From Perilla frutescens (taxonomy: Eukaryota; Streptophyta; Magnoliopsida; Lamiales; Lamiaceae), in NCBI GenBank assembly GCA_026008535.1, contig BRKX01000007.1, forward strand, positions 60,067,001 to 60,131,000: 64,000 nucleotides of DNA, in the 5' to 3' direction. The notes below the pieces were generated by a model. The model was not told where the DNA came from. It did not search any database and was given only the letters and a program-made list of their open reading frames with translations. How positions within the stretch are numbered: the stretch's first letter is position 1; every line of letters begins with the position of its first letter. A program made the position numbers and the translations under genes. Shown here one piece after another: positions 32,986 to 42,844 of this stretch.

Positions 32986-35222
32986 TTATCTAATTAGCAC
33001 CATCGACCTTGAAATCAAAAGCAAAGGCTTCTCTTTCTTCAGAGTAGTAACATATTTCTCACTCATATCCATCTTAGTTACATCTTCACCATTTGGAAGG
33101 CTCCAATTGAAATAATGCAACAACGACCCAACAAGCATCTGAATATTCTTGAAAGCCACAGTTGATCCAGGGCACATTCTCAGCCCCGTTCCAAACGGCA
33201 AATACTCATAGTTTGTCCCTCTGTAACCGATATTTGAGTCGAGAAATCTCTCCGGTTTGAAGCTCGTTGCATCCTCCCAATACATAGGGTCTCTTGCAAT
33301 TGCCCAAGCATTCACCAGTACCATGCTATCTTTAGGGATGACATAGTTGCTGAGTTTGCACGACTCGATTGCCCGGTGTGGCACGAGCAATGGAGCTGGA
33401 ACGTGAAGTCTTAGGGTTTCCTTTATGCAGGCTTGAAAGTAGTGGCATTTTGATAAAAGAGACTCACTAAGCTCATCTCCTTCCACAGTTTGTGCAATTT
33501 CTTGACGAACTCGAGATAACATTTCTTGATTTCTCATCAATTCTACTACCATCCACACCGTAGTTATGGTCGTCGAATCCGTAGCTCCAATCAATATTTC
33601 CTGTATTACAATTATATTATATAGTCGCCTTTTCAATTTCTATAGTAGCTGACAATATATATTGAATAGAATTAGAAGAAAGCTAGAAAAATAAAATAAA
33701 AAATCCTGGATCACATATTCCCACATTTTTGGTGTACTAGCTAGTGTCAACTGCTATCAAGTTAGATTATTTTAATAGTCTATCATCAAATAACCAACCC
33801 TTTTTAATGGAATACAATAACCTACCTAATCAACATTTATTAACTAAAAATTGAAACTTAAAAAAGTATAAATTATAGTTATAAATATAGTCAATCATAA
33901 ACTATTGCATATAATCAACGTAACCGTGAAATAAAACTAAAACACAAGAAATTAAAATAAAAAAATAAAAAATTAAGGTGGGGGATCTCATGCATGCTGG
34001 TTGATGTGTGCTTCTTAAAAAATCTCAACCAAGGTTTCAAATTTCTACATGACCATTAGGCATTGTTAATTAATTTTTGTTGGGGTAAATATTAATACAT
34101 ACTAATCATATTTATGTTTCTATGTTTTTAATAATATACATACATTGCTCAAAAGAATTGTACTGATATGCTATATAAAGAATGTGGTTATATATATATA
34201 TATATATTTGTTGTGAAGATATTTTGCGGAGTATGAAGGTGAATGCTTTATATTTAATTTCAGAAAGCGATGGATGTTTGTAAACTCAATTACTACTTAT
34301 CAAATAGTAGATAGCCAAATAGCACTTCAAGGCAAAGAAAAAAGTTAGAACTAACCATCAAGACATTGCCAATTTGATCATCCGAAAATGTAGCATCATC
34401 AACCACCACGTCCAAGAAATCACGGCCGGAACTGCCATCGTGGCCGCCACATCGTGCCGATCTTCTTCCATGGATGATATCACCCCAAATGAGTGATATC
34501 ATCCGATGTATATCCATCGCCTTCTCCTTACTCCAAAAATCTACCCCTTTCAAAATCGGCAAATAATCCACCAAACCAAAAGTTATAGCCTTTTCAATCA
34601 CCACACTCATCACCTCCATCATCGCCCTACAATCATTCCCCCCTTCCCTTCCAATATCAAACAAATTTCTCGAAGTCAGCACACTAGAAATAATATTGGA
34701 CAAAGCTGCAAACATCATTTCTTCAACATTCACAACTTCTCCCTGCTTAATCCGTAGATATTCCACCATCTCCATCACCTTTTTCTTCCTAATCAAGGCA
34801 TTCGTTTCAATAGCCTTAGTCGAAAACACGCAGTTTTGAGCGATTGAACGCAGCGTTTTCCATGATTTGTCACATTCATGCGATAGCAGTATAGATGAGT
34901 GCATAGTCCCCGGAAGATTGTGATATATCGTCGACAATAGTCTCCCCGAAAACACGCGGTCGTGGATCCGGAGGAGCTCCTTTGCAGCGTTGGGCGACGA
35001 AGCGACGACCAAGAGCTGGTCTCCTAGCTTGAAGGAGATGAGAGGGCCATAAATTTGGGAGAGTTTTTGGAGGGCGATGTGGGGTTTGTGTATGAGGTGA
35101 GAGAGGTAGGTTAAAGCATGCAATGCATTAGGGCCAGGTGGAAGTCGTTGCCGAGGTCCGAATAGGAATTGCTTGATGAAAATAAAGGCAATAGAAACAA
35201 GTAGCAACAAATAGATTGCCAT
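32986..35222 (-). CDS. cytochrome P450, CYP71 clan (CYP80/CYP76-like)
   Basis: Heme-thiolate monooxygenase that would use O2 and electrons from NADPH-P450 reductase to oxidise a small molecule at the ER membrane; the substrate cannot be read from sequence. Two exons: 35222-34356 (289 codons) and 33600-32986 (204 codons plus stop), joined in phase 0 across a 755-bp GT-AG intron, giving 493 residues, normal for the family. Residues 1-21 form the membrane anchor and RLPPGP the hinge. The I-helix reads GATDST at 294-299, a variant of AGTDTT. ETLR is at 350-353 and FKPERF ends at 408. The heme loop FGTGLRMCPG (425-434) has its Cys ligand at 432, with Leu where Arg is usual before the conserved Arg. 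The start is followed by a good anchor, and a TATA box lies 82 bp upstream. No stops or frameshifts, unlike everything around it. The subfamily is from recalled resemblance (MVEYL, IPK, NAWAIARDP). Confidence 0.88.
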
Positions 35223-35303
35223 AATCGATATGTAGGAAAATATTTAACTATATATTAAAGAAACTTGCCAGAATTAATGGTTAAACAAAATTAGAACACC
35301 TCG

Positions 35304-35311
35304 TATTTATA
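35304..35311 (-). promoter_or_regulatory. TATA box of the P450 gene
   Basis: TATAAATA on the minus strand, 82 bp upstream of the ATG, in the context ACTATAAATACGAGG. This would put transcription start roughly 50 nt before the start codon. Confidence 0.7.
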
Positions 35312-36180
35312 GTGTCACTGGCGTGACAAATCGGATTGAAAGTCCACTTTCAGCGTCTCACTTTGTGTCCCATGATGCACTGTCAAATTTATCATAGTAT
35401 TTTTTGTTTAATTTAATTTATTTTAGTTTAATTTTACAATGATTAATTATAATAAATTATAATTAAATAAAGTTTATAATTGATTTTTTAATTTAGTTAA
35501 TAATTGGCTATTTAGGTTTATTATTTCATAATTATGATATATATATATATTAAATATTATTAAAACTGACAACGAGGCACAAAGAAATTGGGACAGAAAC
35601 CGTGTTTCCTAGCTAGTGTGAGGGGTGCATGTGTACGTTTTTCATATGTTTCAAGCCGAAAATGTAATAAAAACTTTGAAATAAAAAAGTTCTAGAGAGG
35701 TCAAATCTTCATATGAGGGTTTGACCGCTCTATACGACGACTAATTTATATCATTTATTTTATAATTCTTGAAGAAAGTCAAACTTTTGCGGTTACATTT
35801 ATTCTTATCTATTTCGATATTTATCGAGCATAAGGATGACAGTTTCAAGTACATGACTAGACGACATAACGATATTATCATTTGAATTAAATAAGCAAGT
35901 GACTAAGTTACTTGCTAGGGTGCCTCACACAGTAACGAAACTTAATTGTAATTATCATTTATTCTCATTATCATTTGAATTAATAAATTTAATTAGGTAG
36001 CATCAAGCTAGTATTGCACAAAGTATAATAAATGATTTCATCTGCAATTAGAGTACCTAAGATGAGAAGATCATCTAATCCCAATTTGTGTGTGCCAATA
36101 TAAAAACTGTACAATGTTAATAACTTTTCATAAAAATAAAATTTATTCTATTACAATAACTAATCCTAATTAATAAGAGA
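35312..36180. other. P450 upstream region, no gene seen
   Basis: AT-rich with a (TA)n stretch near 35538-35553. No open frame of note. Short motifs could be promoter elements, but nothing can be assigned with confidence. Confidence 0.5.
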
Positions 36181-36580
36181 AGCACTTGTGTGTACTAGGT
36201 GCACCATCAGGCGCATTGACCGGGTCAACACGTTGATCGGTCAATACCGGAAAACGCGCGTTGATCCGGTCAACTCAAAATCAGTATCAACTATAACATT
36301 AAAAAGTATCACTCAAAAGTTCAAAAGTATCACCTGTATTCTTAAAAAGTATCGGCCAAAATAAATGAATAAATAAAAAATCCTCAAAATCAGTATCAAC
36401 CGTAATACTAAAAAGTATCACTCAAAATTCAAAAAGTATCATATGTATCCTTAAAAAGTATCACATACTTTACCATTTTTCTATTTTGCGGGTTGACCGG
36501 GTCAACGTGTGTTGACCTGTGTTTGACCCGGTCAAATGCGTTAACCGTCTGATATAAGCTTATATACATCTAGTGCATAC
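36181..36580. mobile_element. MITE-like element with terminal inverted repeats
   Basis: About 400 bp. The left end reads ACTTGTGTGTACTAGGTGCA. The complement of the right end reads ACTTGTATGCACTAGATGTA, and a second matched block (GCATTGACCGGGTCAA left, GCATTTGACCGGGTCAA from the right) lies further in. The middle holds two direct half-repeats with at least six copies of AAAAAGTATC. No coding capacity. A clear target duplication could not be identified, so the superfamily is open. Confidence 0.72.
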
Positions 36581-36876
36581 AAGTATTTTCCAATTAATAG
36601 TTATTGCTAAAAATTGAAATTTTAAAAGGTTATATACCGCAAGTTTTGTATAATCAACTCAAAAAATCAATTATATTAACTAAAAAATGAAAATTAAATA
36701 ATAAAAAATAATTATAAACCCTAATTTCGTGGAATAAATCTAAAACAATAATTAATGTAAAATTATACTAAAGTAAAAGAAATTAAAATTGAAGAAAAAA
36801 GTGAAAGAAAAAATAATAATTTTGATGTTTAGTATACAATTGGTACACACAAGTTGAGACTAGAAGATCTCATGTG

Positions 36877-36890
36877 AAGTAAGAGGTGGC
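36877..36890. repeat. target duplication, left copy (SINE-like retroposon)
   Basis: AAGTAAGAGGTGGC; 13 of 14 bases recur at 37154-37167 right after the poly(A) tail. Confidence 0.8.
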
Positions 36891-37153
36891 CTTTTACACA
36901 AAGGTTAGTGTGAGTCTATCACACCTGGCCTGTTAAGTGAGGTATGTGGTTTACCTCCTCTTTGTGATTTGCAGACTATTACACAGGGATTAGTGTGAGC
37001 CTGTCACACTTGACTGATACTTGACCTATCAAGTGTGGTTTATCTCCTCTTTGTGATTTGCAGACTATTACACAGGAGTGAAACTTACCCAATGTGCACC
37101 TCGATATGTAGTGACTGCGGGTTATCCTCTACATAAAAAAAAAAAAAAAAAAA
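36891..37153 (+). mobile_element. SINE-like retroposon with poly(A) tail
   Basis: About 260 bp ending in an A run of about 20 bases (37136-37155), flanked by a 13/14-bp direct repeat. It is built of two related halves: CTCCTCTTTGTGATTTGCAG followed by ACTATTACACAGG occurs at about 36955 and 37038. The 3' segment (CCTCGATATGTAGTGACTGC then GGGTTATCC) resembles plant SINE 3' regions as I remember them. I could not find clear pol III A and B boxes, so it may be a truncated or dimeric SINE mobilised by a LINE. Confidence 0.72.
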
Positions 37154-37167
37154 AAGTAAGTGGTGGC

Positions 37168-38625
37168 GTCTGGAGTTTCAATTTTAATGTTTGATTCCTT
37201 TATAAAAGTCAACTGTCCATTTATTTGTTCTCTTAAATTTATATTTAATCCTGCTTCACGCAACCTAGCTATATTCAATCTAAATTTTTGACCTCCATTT
37301 TTTTAATACTGAAATTGTGGGCAAGACTCGTGAGGAATATTCCTCTTCCTATACTTCAATTCAGACTCAAAATTTAACCAACATTAAAAACATAATAACT
37401 CTTTGAGAAATTTTAAACACAGCTCCCATTTTACTCTTCAAAATTTTTACTAATTTATAAAATATAAAAATAAATATGATAAATTATTTTTACTCTTTAG
37501 CCCCACAAATTTAAAACCCTAACATAGCCCCCATTCATTTTACTCGTGTTTCTTCCACTTCTCTTCGTTTTTCAACCAACATGTCTAGACTTAGATGAGC
37601 TCTTTTCTGTAGAATTTGCTCCAAATCTCACTTTGTGCTGCTCCATGCTCTCAACATGATCTTTATCACAACTTTAGATAATTTATCTCATCATTACATT
37701 GCTCATTGATGTTGACAATTCTTGCAACCTTAATTTCCTGACATCGACAGTCCTTTCTCCCATAAAAATCTCAATGTAATTAAGATTTAGTAGGATTACA
37801 CAATTGGCTAAACAAACCTTCGATGGAAATACTGACATCATCTCTTCCGTTTCACATCTGTGGACCTTCAACAACTCAGCCAAGAATCATACAAATGTAC
37901 CAAAATATAATTATGAGAGAAATATCATAAAATGATTCGACTAATAATATTTTATTTGGAGAGTCGTGTAGACCATCGCTCACAAATAATACCAAAGTCG
38001 TATAATTTAATTCATTGTAAAATAATTATATAGGCATCATGCATGTCATCAATCATTTTAACTAAGGCTACATTTTGTAATATTTTTTTACCATGAAATT
38101 ACAAATGGACGTTCATTAAAGTCAGCCAATTTCATAACCCATCTTATTTTATTTCTTTCAACATCCGAATAGTTCTTTCATGCATCTTACTTCCTTTTGA
38201 CGAGAAAAAAAAATACACAAAATATATCCCACTTAAAAATATAAATCAGATAAATTCTTGAACTAAATACCAGAATGAAGAAATAAGAATATTATTTCAT
38301 ACAAATATAAACTACTAAAATAATATATTACAACAAAGCCTATAAACCACTTAAAGTTGCTGATTTCCGAGACTCTCATCATACTTTCATTAATTCATAA
38401 TTACCTATTTATTATGTTCATGTTCAGGTTCTTTCTAATTCCACCCCAAATTACGTATCACTCGGTAGTAATATTTTTATCATATTACTTAGGGAACATA
38501 TGTTCATCACATATAATGTATGAAAATTAGAATGATAATCTCTAGAATTTTCAACTTAAATACACAATTTAACAAAGTAGCATCATAAAATATTATTTGA
38601 CGACTATATAATAGATGCTGACATT
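37168..38625. other. AT-rich intergenic DNA
   Basis: No gene recognised. A 66-codon minus-strand frame at 37883-37683 (MAELLKVHRCETEEMMSVF) has a protein-like composition and further charged sequence after its stop, but no domain I can name. It could be an eroded exon or chance. Confidence 0.5.
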
Positions 38626-39315
38626 ATGGGGAGCGGGTGGAAACTTTGGAACATTGTTTGGGAGACTGCTCACGGGTGTCTTTTTTTGGTGTATTTCTCC
38701 TCTGCGACTGCAGTTGGTGGGAGATGTTTTGAAGTTGTCCATAAGGGATTGAATTGTGAACATGGTGGAAATTGATGAGCCACAATATCTTTCTATTTTT
38801 GTTGGATTGCTTTAGATCGTTTGGAAGAAAAGAAATTTGTTGTTTTGATCAAAAAATTTAGACGCCGCAGCAGATTTGTGTTGATATTGCAATTAAGTTA
38901 GAAAATGAGATGCAGGATCCTTTTAGGAGCAATCATGTAGCAACTCAGAGGAGTGAAATAAGTTTTTCGCAAAACCTCAGTGTGAGTTTTGGAAAGTTAA
39001 TGTAGATGCAGCGTGGCACGGGCGAGAAGGTGTTGGCATAGGGATTGTTATTAGAGATTCAGGAGGTTTTGCTGTTGTGTCATGGTGCAAACATATTATG
39101 GGGCTTCATAGTGCAAAGGTTGCAGAAAGAATGGCTTGTCAAGAAGGCCTTCTTTTAGCTTGGGAGTTCGGGGGATAGAAGATTGTGTTCGAGACAGATT
39201 GCCAAGTCATCCAAAAATATTTACAGTCCGGGGAAGAGGATTGATCTTATAGCGGTGCAATATGCTAGTCGACATGTCAAGAGGCATCCCTTTTTGAACA
39301 AGTGATTTACAGTTG
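38626..39315 (+). pseudogene. LINE-type zinc finger and RNase H fossil
   Basis: A relic of a plant non-LTR retrotransposon. It begins with a zf-RVT-like segment (ERVETLEHCLGDCSRVSFF) and a degenerate linker with WKKRN. It then has an RVT_3-type RNase H domain from about 38980: EFWKVNVDAAWHG, GIVIRDSGGFAVV, KVAERMACQEGLLLAW and VFETDCQVIQKYL. The Asp, Glu and Asp expected at the metal site are present. Several stops occur (near 39176 and 39242). The 3' end is cut by the LTR at 39316. Host 'RNase H-like' genes derived from such elements share this layout, but the stops argue against a working gene. Confidence 0.78.
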
Positions 39316-41081
39316 TGTAATACCCCAAACTATTTTAGAAAGTTTTATTCAATTTATGTTATCCTTTGGTAAGTTAGAAAATAAGTTGGGTCCTTAAATG
39401 ATACAAATAAAGGAAAATCGTAGCGGGGGAAATCTGCTAAATTTAATTTGGTAAAAAAAAATGCTTTAAGAATATGTTCTGATTTTTTTCTCGGGTTGAT
39501 AGAAAAAGTTTCAAGCATCGTACCAAACCTTGAATTTTCCCATTTCAAGTTCAAATGAACACTTGGCACAATTTTAAGGGAAAGGTAATAGATTTGGATA
39601 ACATAAGGCACGTCTTTCATTATCCAATTTCTTTTTCAAATATTATCCTATTCATAATTATCTTATTCTTTTTCCATCATTATCCTCTTTCTTTTATTTG
39701 TTATTATCCTATTTACTTTTCTTCTATAAATAGGAGCCTTAGGTTTCATTTTTCATTAATTTTTCAAATCGAAATGTCGAGCAACTTCTATAAAAGACAC
39801 AGAAGAAGGAGACTTCTAGTTGATACCAGAATCAGAAACTAGATCTAGCTGTTCCAGATCTGATTGATAGGTGGGATTTTATTATATAAAATGTATTTCG
39901 GGCTATTAAGCCTTGATATTTATAAAATGAATATGATTGAATATCCAACTCATGATTATATTTGATGTTCTCTCCTGACTCATGTAAGTCTTACTACTGT
40001 TTTTGATGACGAAACTATAATGGTTCACGATATCGAGCCCCAAGCAAATAGGGCAATGTCCAACCTTAAGTAACCAGGTTGTGTAAATGAACTGACTCGC
40101 CGTAAGCGTTCTAGGGGAGAGTGGTGTGCAATGATGGAACTAAAATGATTTTGTATACATGGAATTCACAAATTTTCTATTTTAAAAGCTTTCCATGATA
40201 TGCTTAAAATATGATTGGATATTCTGTTTTATAAAATGATTGTGAAGGTTTTTCTCAAAAGTACCCACTAAGTGTATTAGTACTCACGCCCAAAATCTTT
40301 TCAAATATTTACAGGATAAGCTGCGGAATGGTGGACGGTTGTGCTAATGCTGAAGGGCTATATTTTCATGTATATATTTCTTTTATGTACGGAGTCTAAC
40401 TGAGAACATGCTTCATTTTAGGTCTGAATAAATGCACTACGTTCTTTTCTGCTTACTCTGATTATTGTTACGGAGTGTTCGGTTCTCCGAATCCCATTTT
40501 CTTTATTGTTACGGAGTGTTCGGTTCTCCGAATCCCATTTTTTTTATTATTATGGAGTGTTCCATTCTCTGAACCTCATTTGCTTACTGTTACAGAGTGT
40601 TTAATTTTTTGAATCCCATTTACTTTCCGTTCCTGACAGGCGAAAATCTGGCATTTATTTACTTTTCTTATTTAGACAGACACAAGCCTGACTTTACATT
40701 GTTTTCCTTGTCAAGGTAAAATCTTGACTTTATATTGCTTTCACGACAGGCGGGAGTCTGTCATCTCTTTACTTTATGTATTTGGACAGACATCAGTCTG
40801 GTCTTTTTTATATCTAATCTTTTAACTATTAACCTTTGAATTGTTATTATTTACTTTGAAGTTTGTTTTTGTTATTTTTTTATGGGTTCCTCCTATGAGT
40901 TATGGTATCTAATTTGAGTCATTATAGACGCTTCAAAACCTTAGTTTGATCAAATTATAGAGATTATGTTGCCTAAATTTTTATGGCACTAACTCAAGTT
41001 CTTTGATTTCTTCTATTCAACAACCCTTTCCCCAAGTAGCGCACCGGTCTCCTGTCCTTCTCTTGGGATCATGGCATTATA
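39316..41081 (+). repeat. 5' LTR of the decayed chromovirus
   Basis: Aligns with the solo LTR 8903-11592 but lacks about 650 bp of its middle and has fewer repeat units. It ends GGCATTATA (family GGCGTTACA). A TATA box (CTATAAATAGG) lies near 39725. Confidence 0.88.
40467..40625. repeat. minisatellite in the chromovirus LTR, four ~40-bp units
   Basis: Four units of ACGGAGTGTTCGGTTCTCCG plus a T-rich tail; the last two are eroded. Counterpart of the seven-unit array at 10827-11098. Confidence 0.9.
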
Positions 41082-41084
41082 GAG

Positions 41085-41096
41085 TGGTATTAGAGC
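41085..41096 (+). promoter_or_regulatory. primer binding site of the decayed chromovirus
   Basis: TGGTATTAGAGC, one base from the initiator-Met tRNA complement, three bases after the 5' LTR. Confidence 0.85.
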
Positions 41097-42348
41097 AGGC
41101 TGCAACTCTGCAGGCGTGTCATATTGTTGATTGAGTCTAGTTCTCAGTGTAGTCTATTAATTGATTGTCTGATAGCCCTAGCACATCGCCTACACCGCAC
41201 TCATCTTGCTTCAAAAAGAAAGGTACGTGAGTTAAAATATTTTTGAGATTCAATGATATTTACTGATTTAAAAAAAAGGAAATGTGGATAAGGCTAATTC
41301 TCCACATTGATAGTATTTATGAAAAGTCGCGCCAATAATGATTTCAAAAGGATAATGGTATCATTTTGGGACTATGTACCCATGTGATGATGGTTATGAA
41401 TCAAAGAGGCTCTTGTCCATGATGGTAAAATTATGGGACTTTGTGCCCAGATGGTAATTAATGATTATTTTGAATGGGACTATATGTCTATTATGTTTGA
41501 AATGAAATATGATGTTTTAAATAGGATTATATGTCTGTAATATCTTTTGAAAGAAAGTGTGATGATAGCAATCAGTGCCCAATGATTAGAAATATTATAA
41601 TGTGTAAGTGATTGGAATGTGAGAATGTTAAAGTGATAGGAACCCAGAATGCTTATGTAGATGAAACGTGAACATAGAATGACTTGATTGAGAATGTAGA
41701 TAAGTATAGATAGCTGTGACTTATGCCCATAGATTGGATTTTAAGTTGATGATTGTTAAAATTCTTGTGGAACATAGATTGATTAAGTGTTTTTCCACAT
41801 TCAAGATTATGAGCCCACATGGATTGGTTCCACTGAAATGTGTCAATTTGTTATGATGTAAAATTTCAAAAGAATGTATTATGTCATGTTTGGATTGAAT
41901 CCTACATGGAAGAGGATTCATGGCAAGGCTGTGGTTCACTTATGATTTAATGAGATGTTTGGAACATCTAGATTCCTGTTCAACCGAGAATCTGATGAAT
42001 GAATATAAAGAACAGATATTGACTAAGAAGGTGGGAACGATTATGTAGTGCCTTATAGTCTTGAACATAGAAAGAACTTAGAATGGATAAGTATATTCTT
42101 TTTAGATGGCTTGAGTTATATGAATTTCTAGAAAATGCAGTTCGCGAGTATATGTATTTGAGGAGCATGTTGGGAGGATTTCGAATGTCTATGAAGAATC
42201 GCGATAGATAGAACCGTTGTCACTACACCTGCCTCTATACATTTCTGATCGAGGAGCAAGGACAAGTTCGAGAATGGATGTCTCAAGTTCAGGGTGACGT
42301 ATATGATGATCGAGATAATATGCTTTGATTCAAGTGGATCGATATCTA

Positions 42349-42386
<38 letters not shown>

Positions 42387-42479
42387 GACTCAAAGGATAA
42401 TGCTAAAGAGTATACGTCTTAGTCAGATTCATGACTCGAGATAAATAGTGTTTTAGCTAGAAATGATAAGGTAGCTTAT
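41097..42479 (+). other. degenerate interior of the chromovirus
   Basis: No gag, protease, RT or RNase H can be read. Repeated phrases such as 'gggactatgtgcccat' suggest noncoding or badly scrambled sequence. It contains a (CT)n microsatellite at 42352-42381. Confidence 0.6.
42352..42381. repeat. (CT)n microsatellite
   Basis: About 15 uninterrupted CT units. Confidence 0.95.
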
Positions 42480-42791
42480 AAACTAGTCATATTGCTGATT
42501 CCAGCTAAGGTTCATAACGCGATTGGTGTCTTAATTTGAGAAAGTGTAAGTTGGATCCTAAGCACATTATAAAGAATGAGGAGAGAGTCCTGAACCAGGA
42601 TTTTTCTTATGAAGAAAGACCAGAGGCTATTCTTAACCGAAGAGTCCAAGAATTACGTAACAAAACAGATGTCACTGGTGAAAGTCCTATGGAATAACCA
42701 TGGGAGAGAGGAAGTTACGTGGGAGCTTGAAAGCAGAATCCAGGAGTCATACCCTGATTTACCCTATAGAGGTTCGCAAATTTCGGGATGA
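42480..42791 (+). pseudogene. integrase C-terminus and chromodomain of the decayed chromovirus
   Basis: The end of a Tekay/Del-type integrase. One frame gives RPEAILNRRVQELRNK near 42618-42665; then a frameshift leads into SLVKVLWNNHGREEVTWELE and YPDLPYRG, the aromatic-rich chromodomain core (W, W, E, Y). Chromodomains of this group bind methylated histone H3 and guide insertion into heterochromatin. Upstream bases (42505-42600) still align with the 'VHDVFHVSMLRK ... DPKH' stretch but with stops. The polypurine tract AAGGAGGTAGAA follows at 42802-42813. Confidence 0.8.
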
Positions 42792-42813
42792 AATTTTTAT
42801 TAAGGAGGTAGAA

Positions 42814-42844
42814 TGTAATACCCCGAAATATTTTAGGAAATTTT
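42814..42844 (+). repeat. start of the chromovirus 3' LTR, cut off
   Basis: TGTAATACCCCGAAATATTT then a few more bases, identical in start to the family, before the Tekay-like element takes over at 42845. Confidence 0.85.

Larger units (their letters stand above)
39316..42844 (+). mobile_element. decayed chromovirus (same LTR family as the solo LTR)
   Basis: Starts TGTAATACCCC after the LINE fossil, has a 1.77-kb 5' LTR, a primer site, a heavily deleted interior of about 1.7 kb and the first 31 bp of its 3' LTR before another element cuts it at 42845. The rest of its 3' LTR should lie beyond the window. Only the C-terminal end of integrase and a chromodomain can be recognised. Confidence 0.87.

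Noticed and set aside
33600..33636. Start of the second P450 open frame at 33636
   Set aside because: The 12 extra codons are intron sequence; the acceptor AG directly before 33600 joins in phase with exon 1.
34506..34757. 83-codon plus-strand frame with many His and Pro
   Set aside because: It lies antisense to P450 exon 1 and has no domain; a shadow.
35325..35625. Possible MITE in the P450 promoter with CTTTGTGTCCC and GGGACAG-like ends
   Set aside because: The arms pair over too few bases and no target duplication is visible.
42609..42791. A separate small gene of 60 codons
   Set aside because: It is the chromodomain end of a decayed integrase read after a frameshift.
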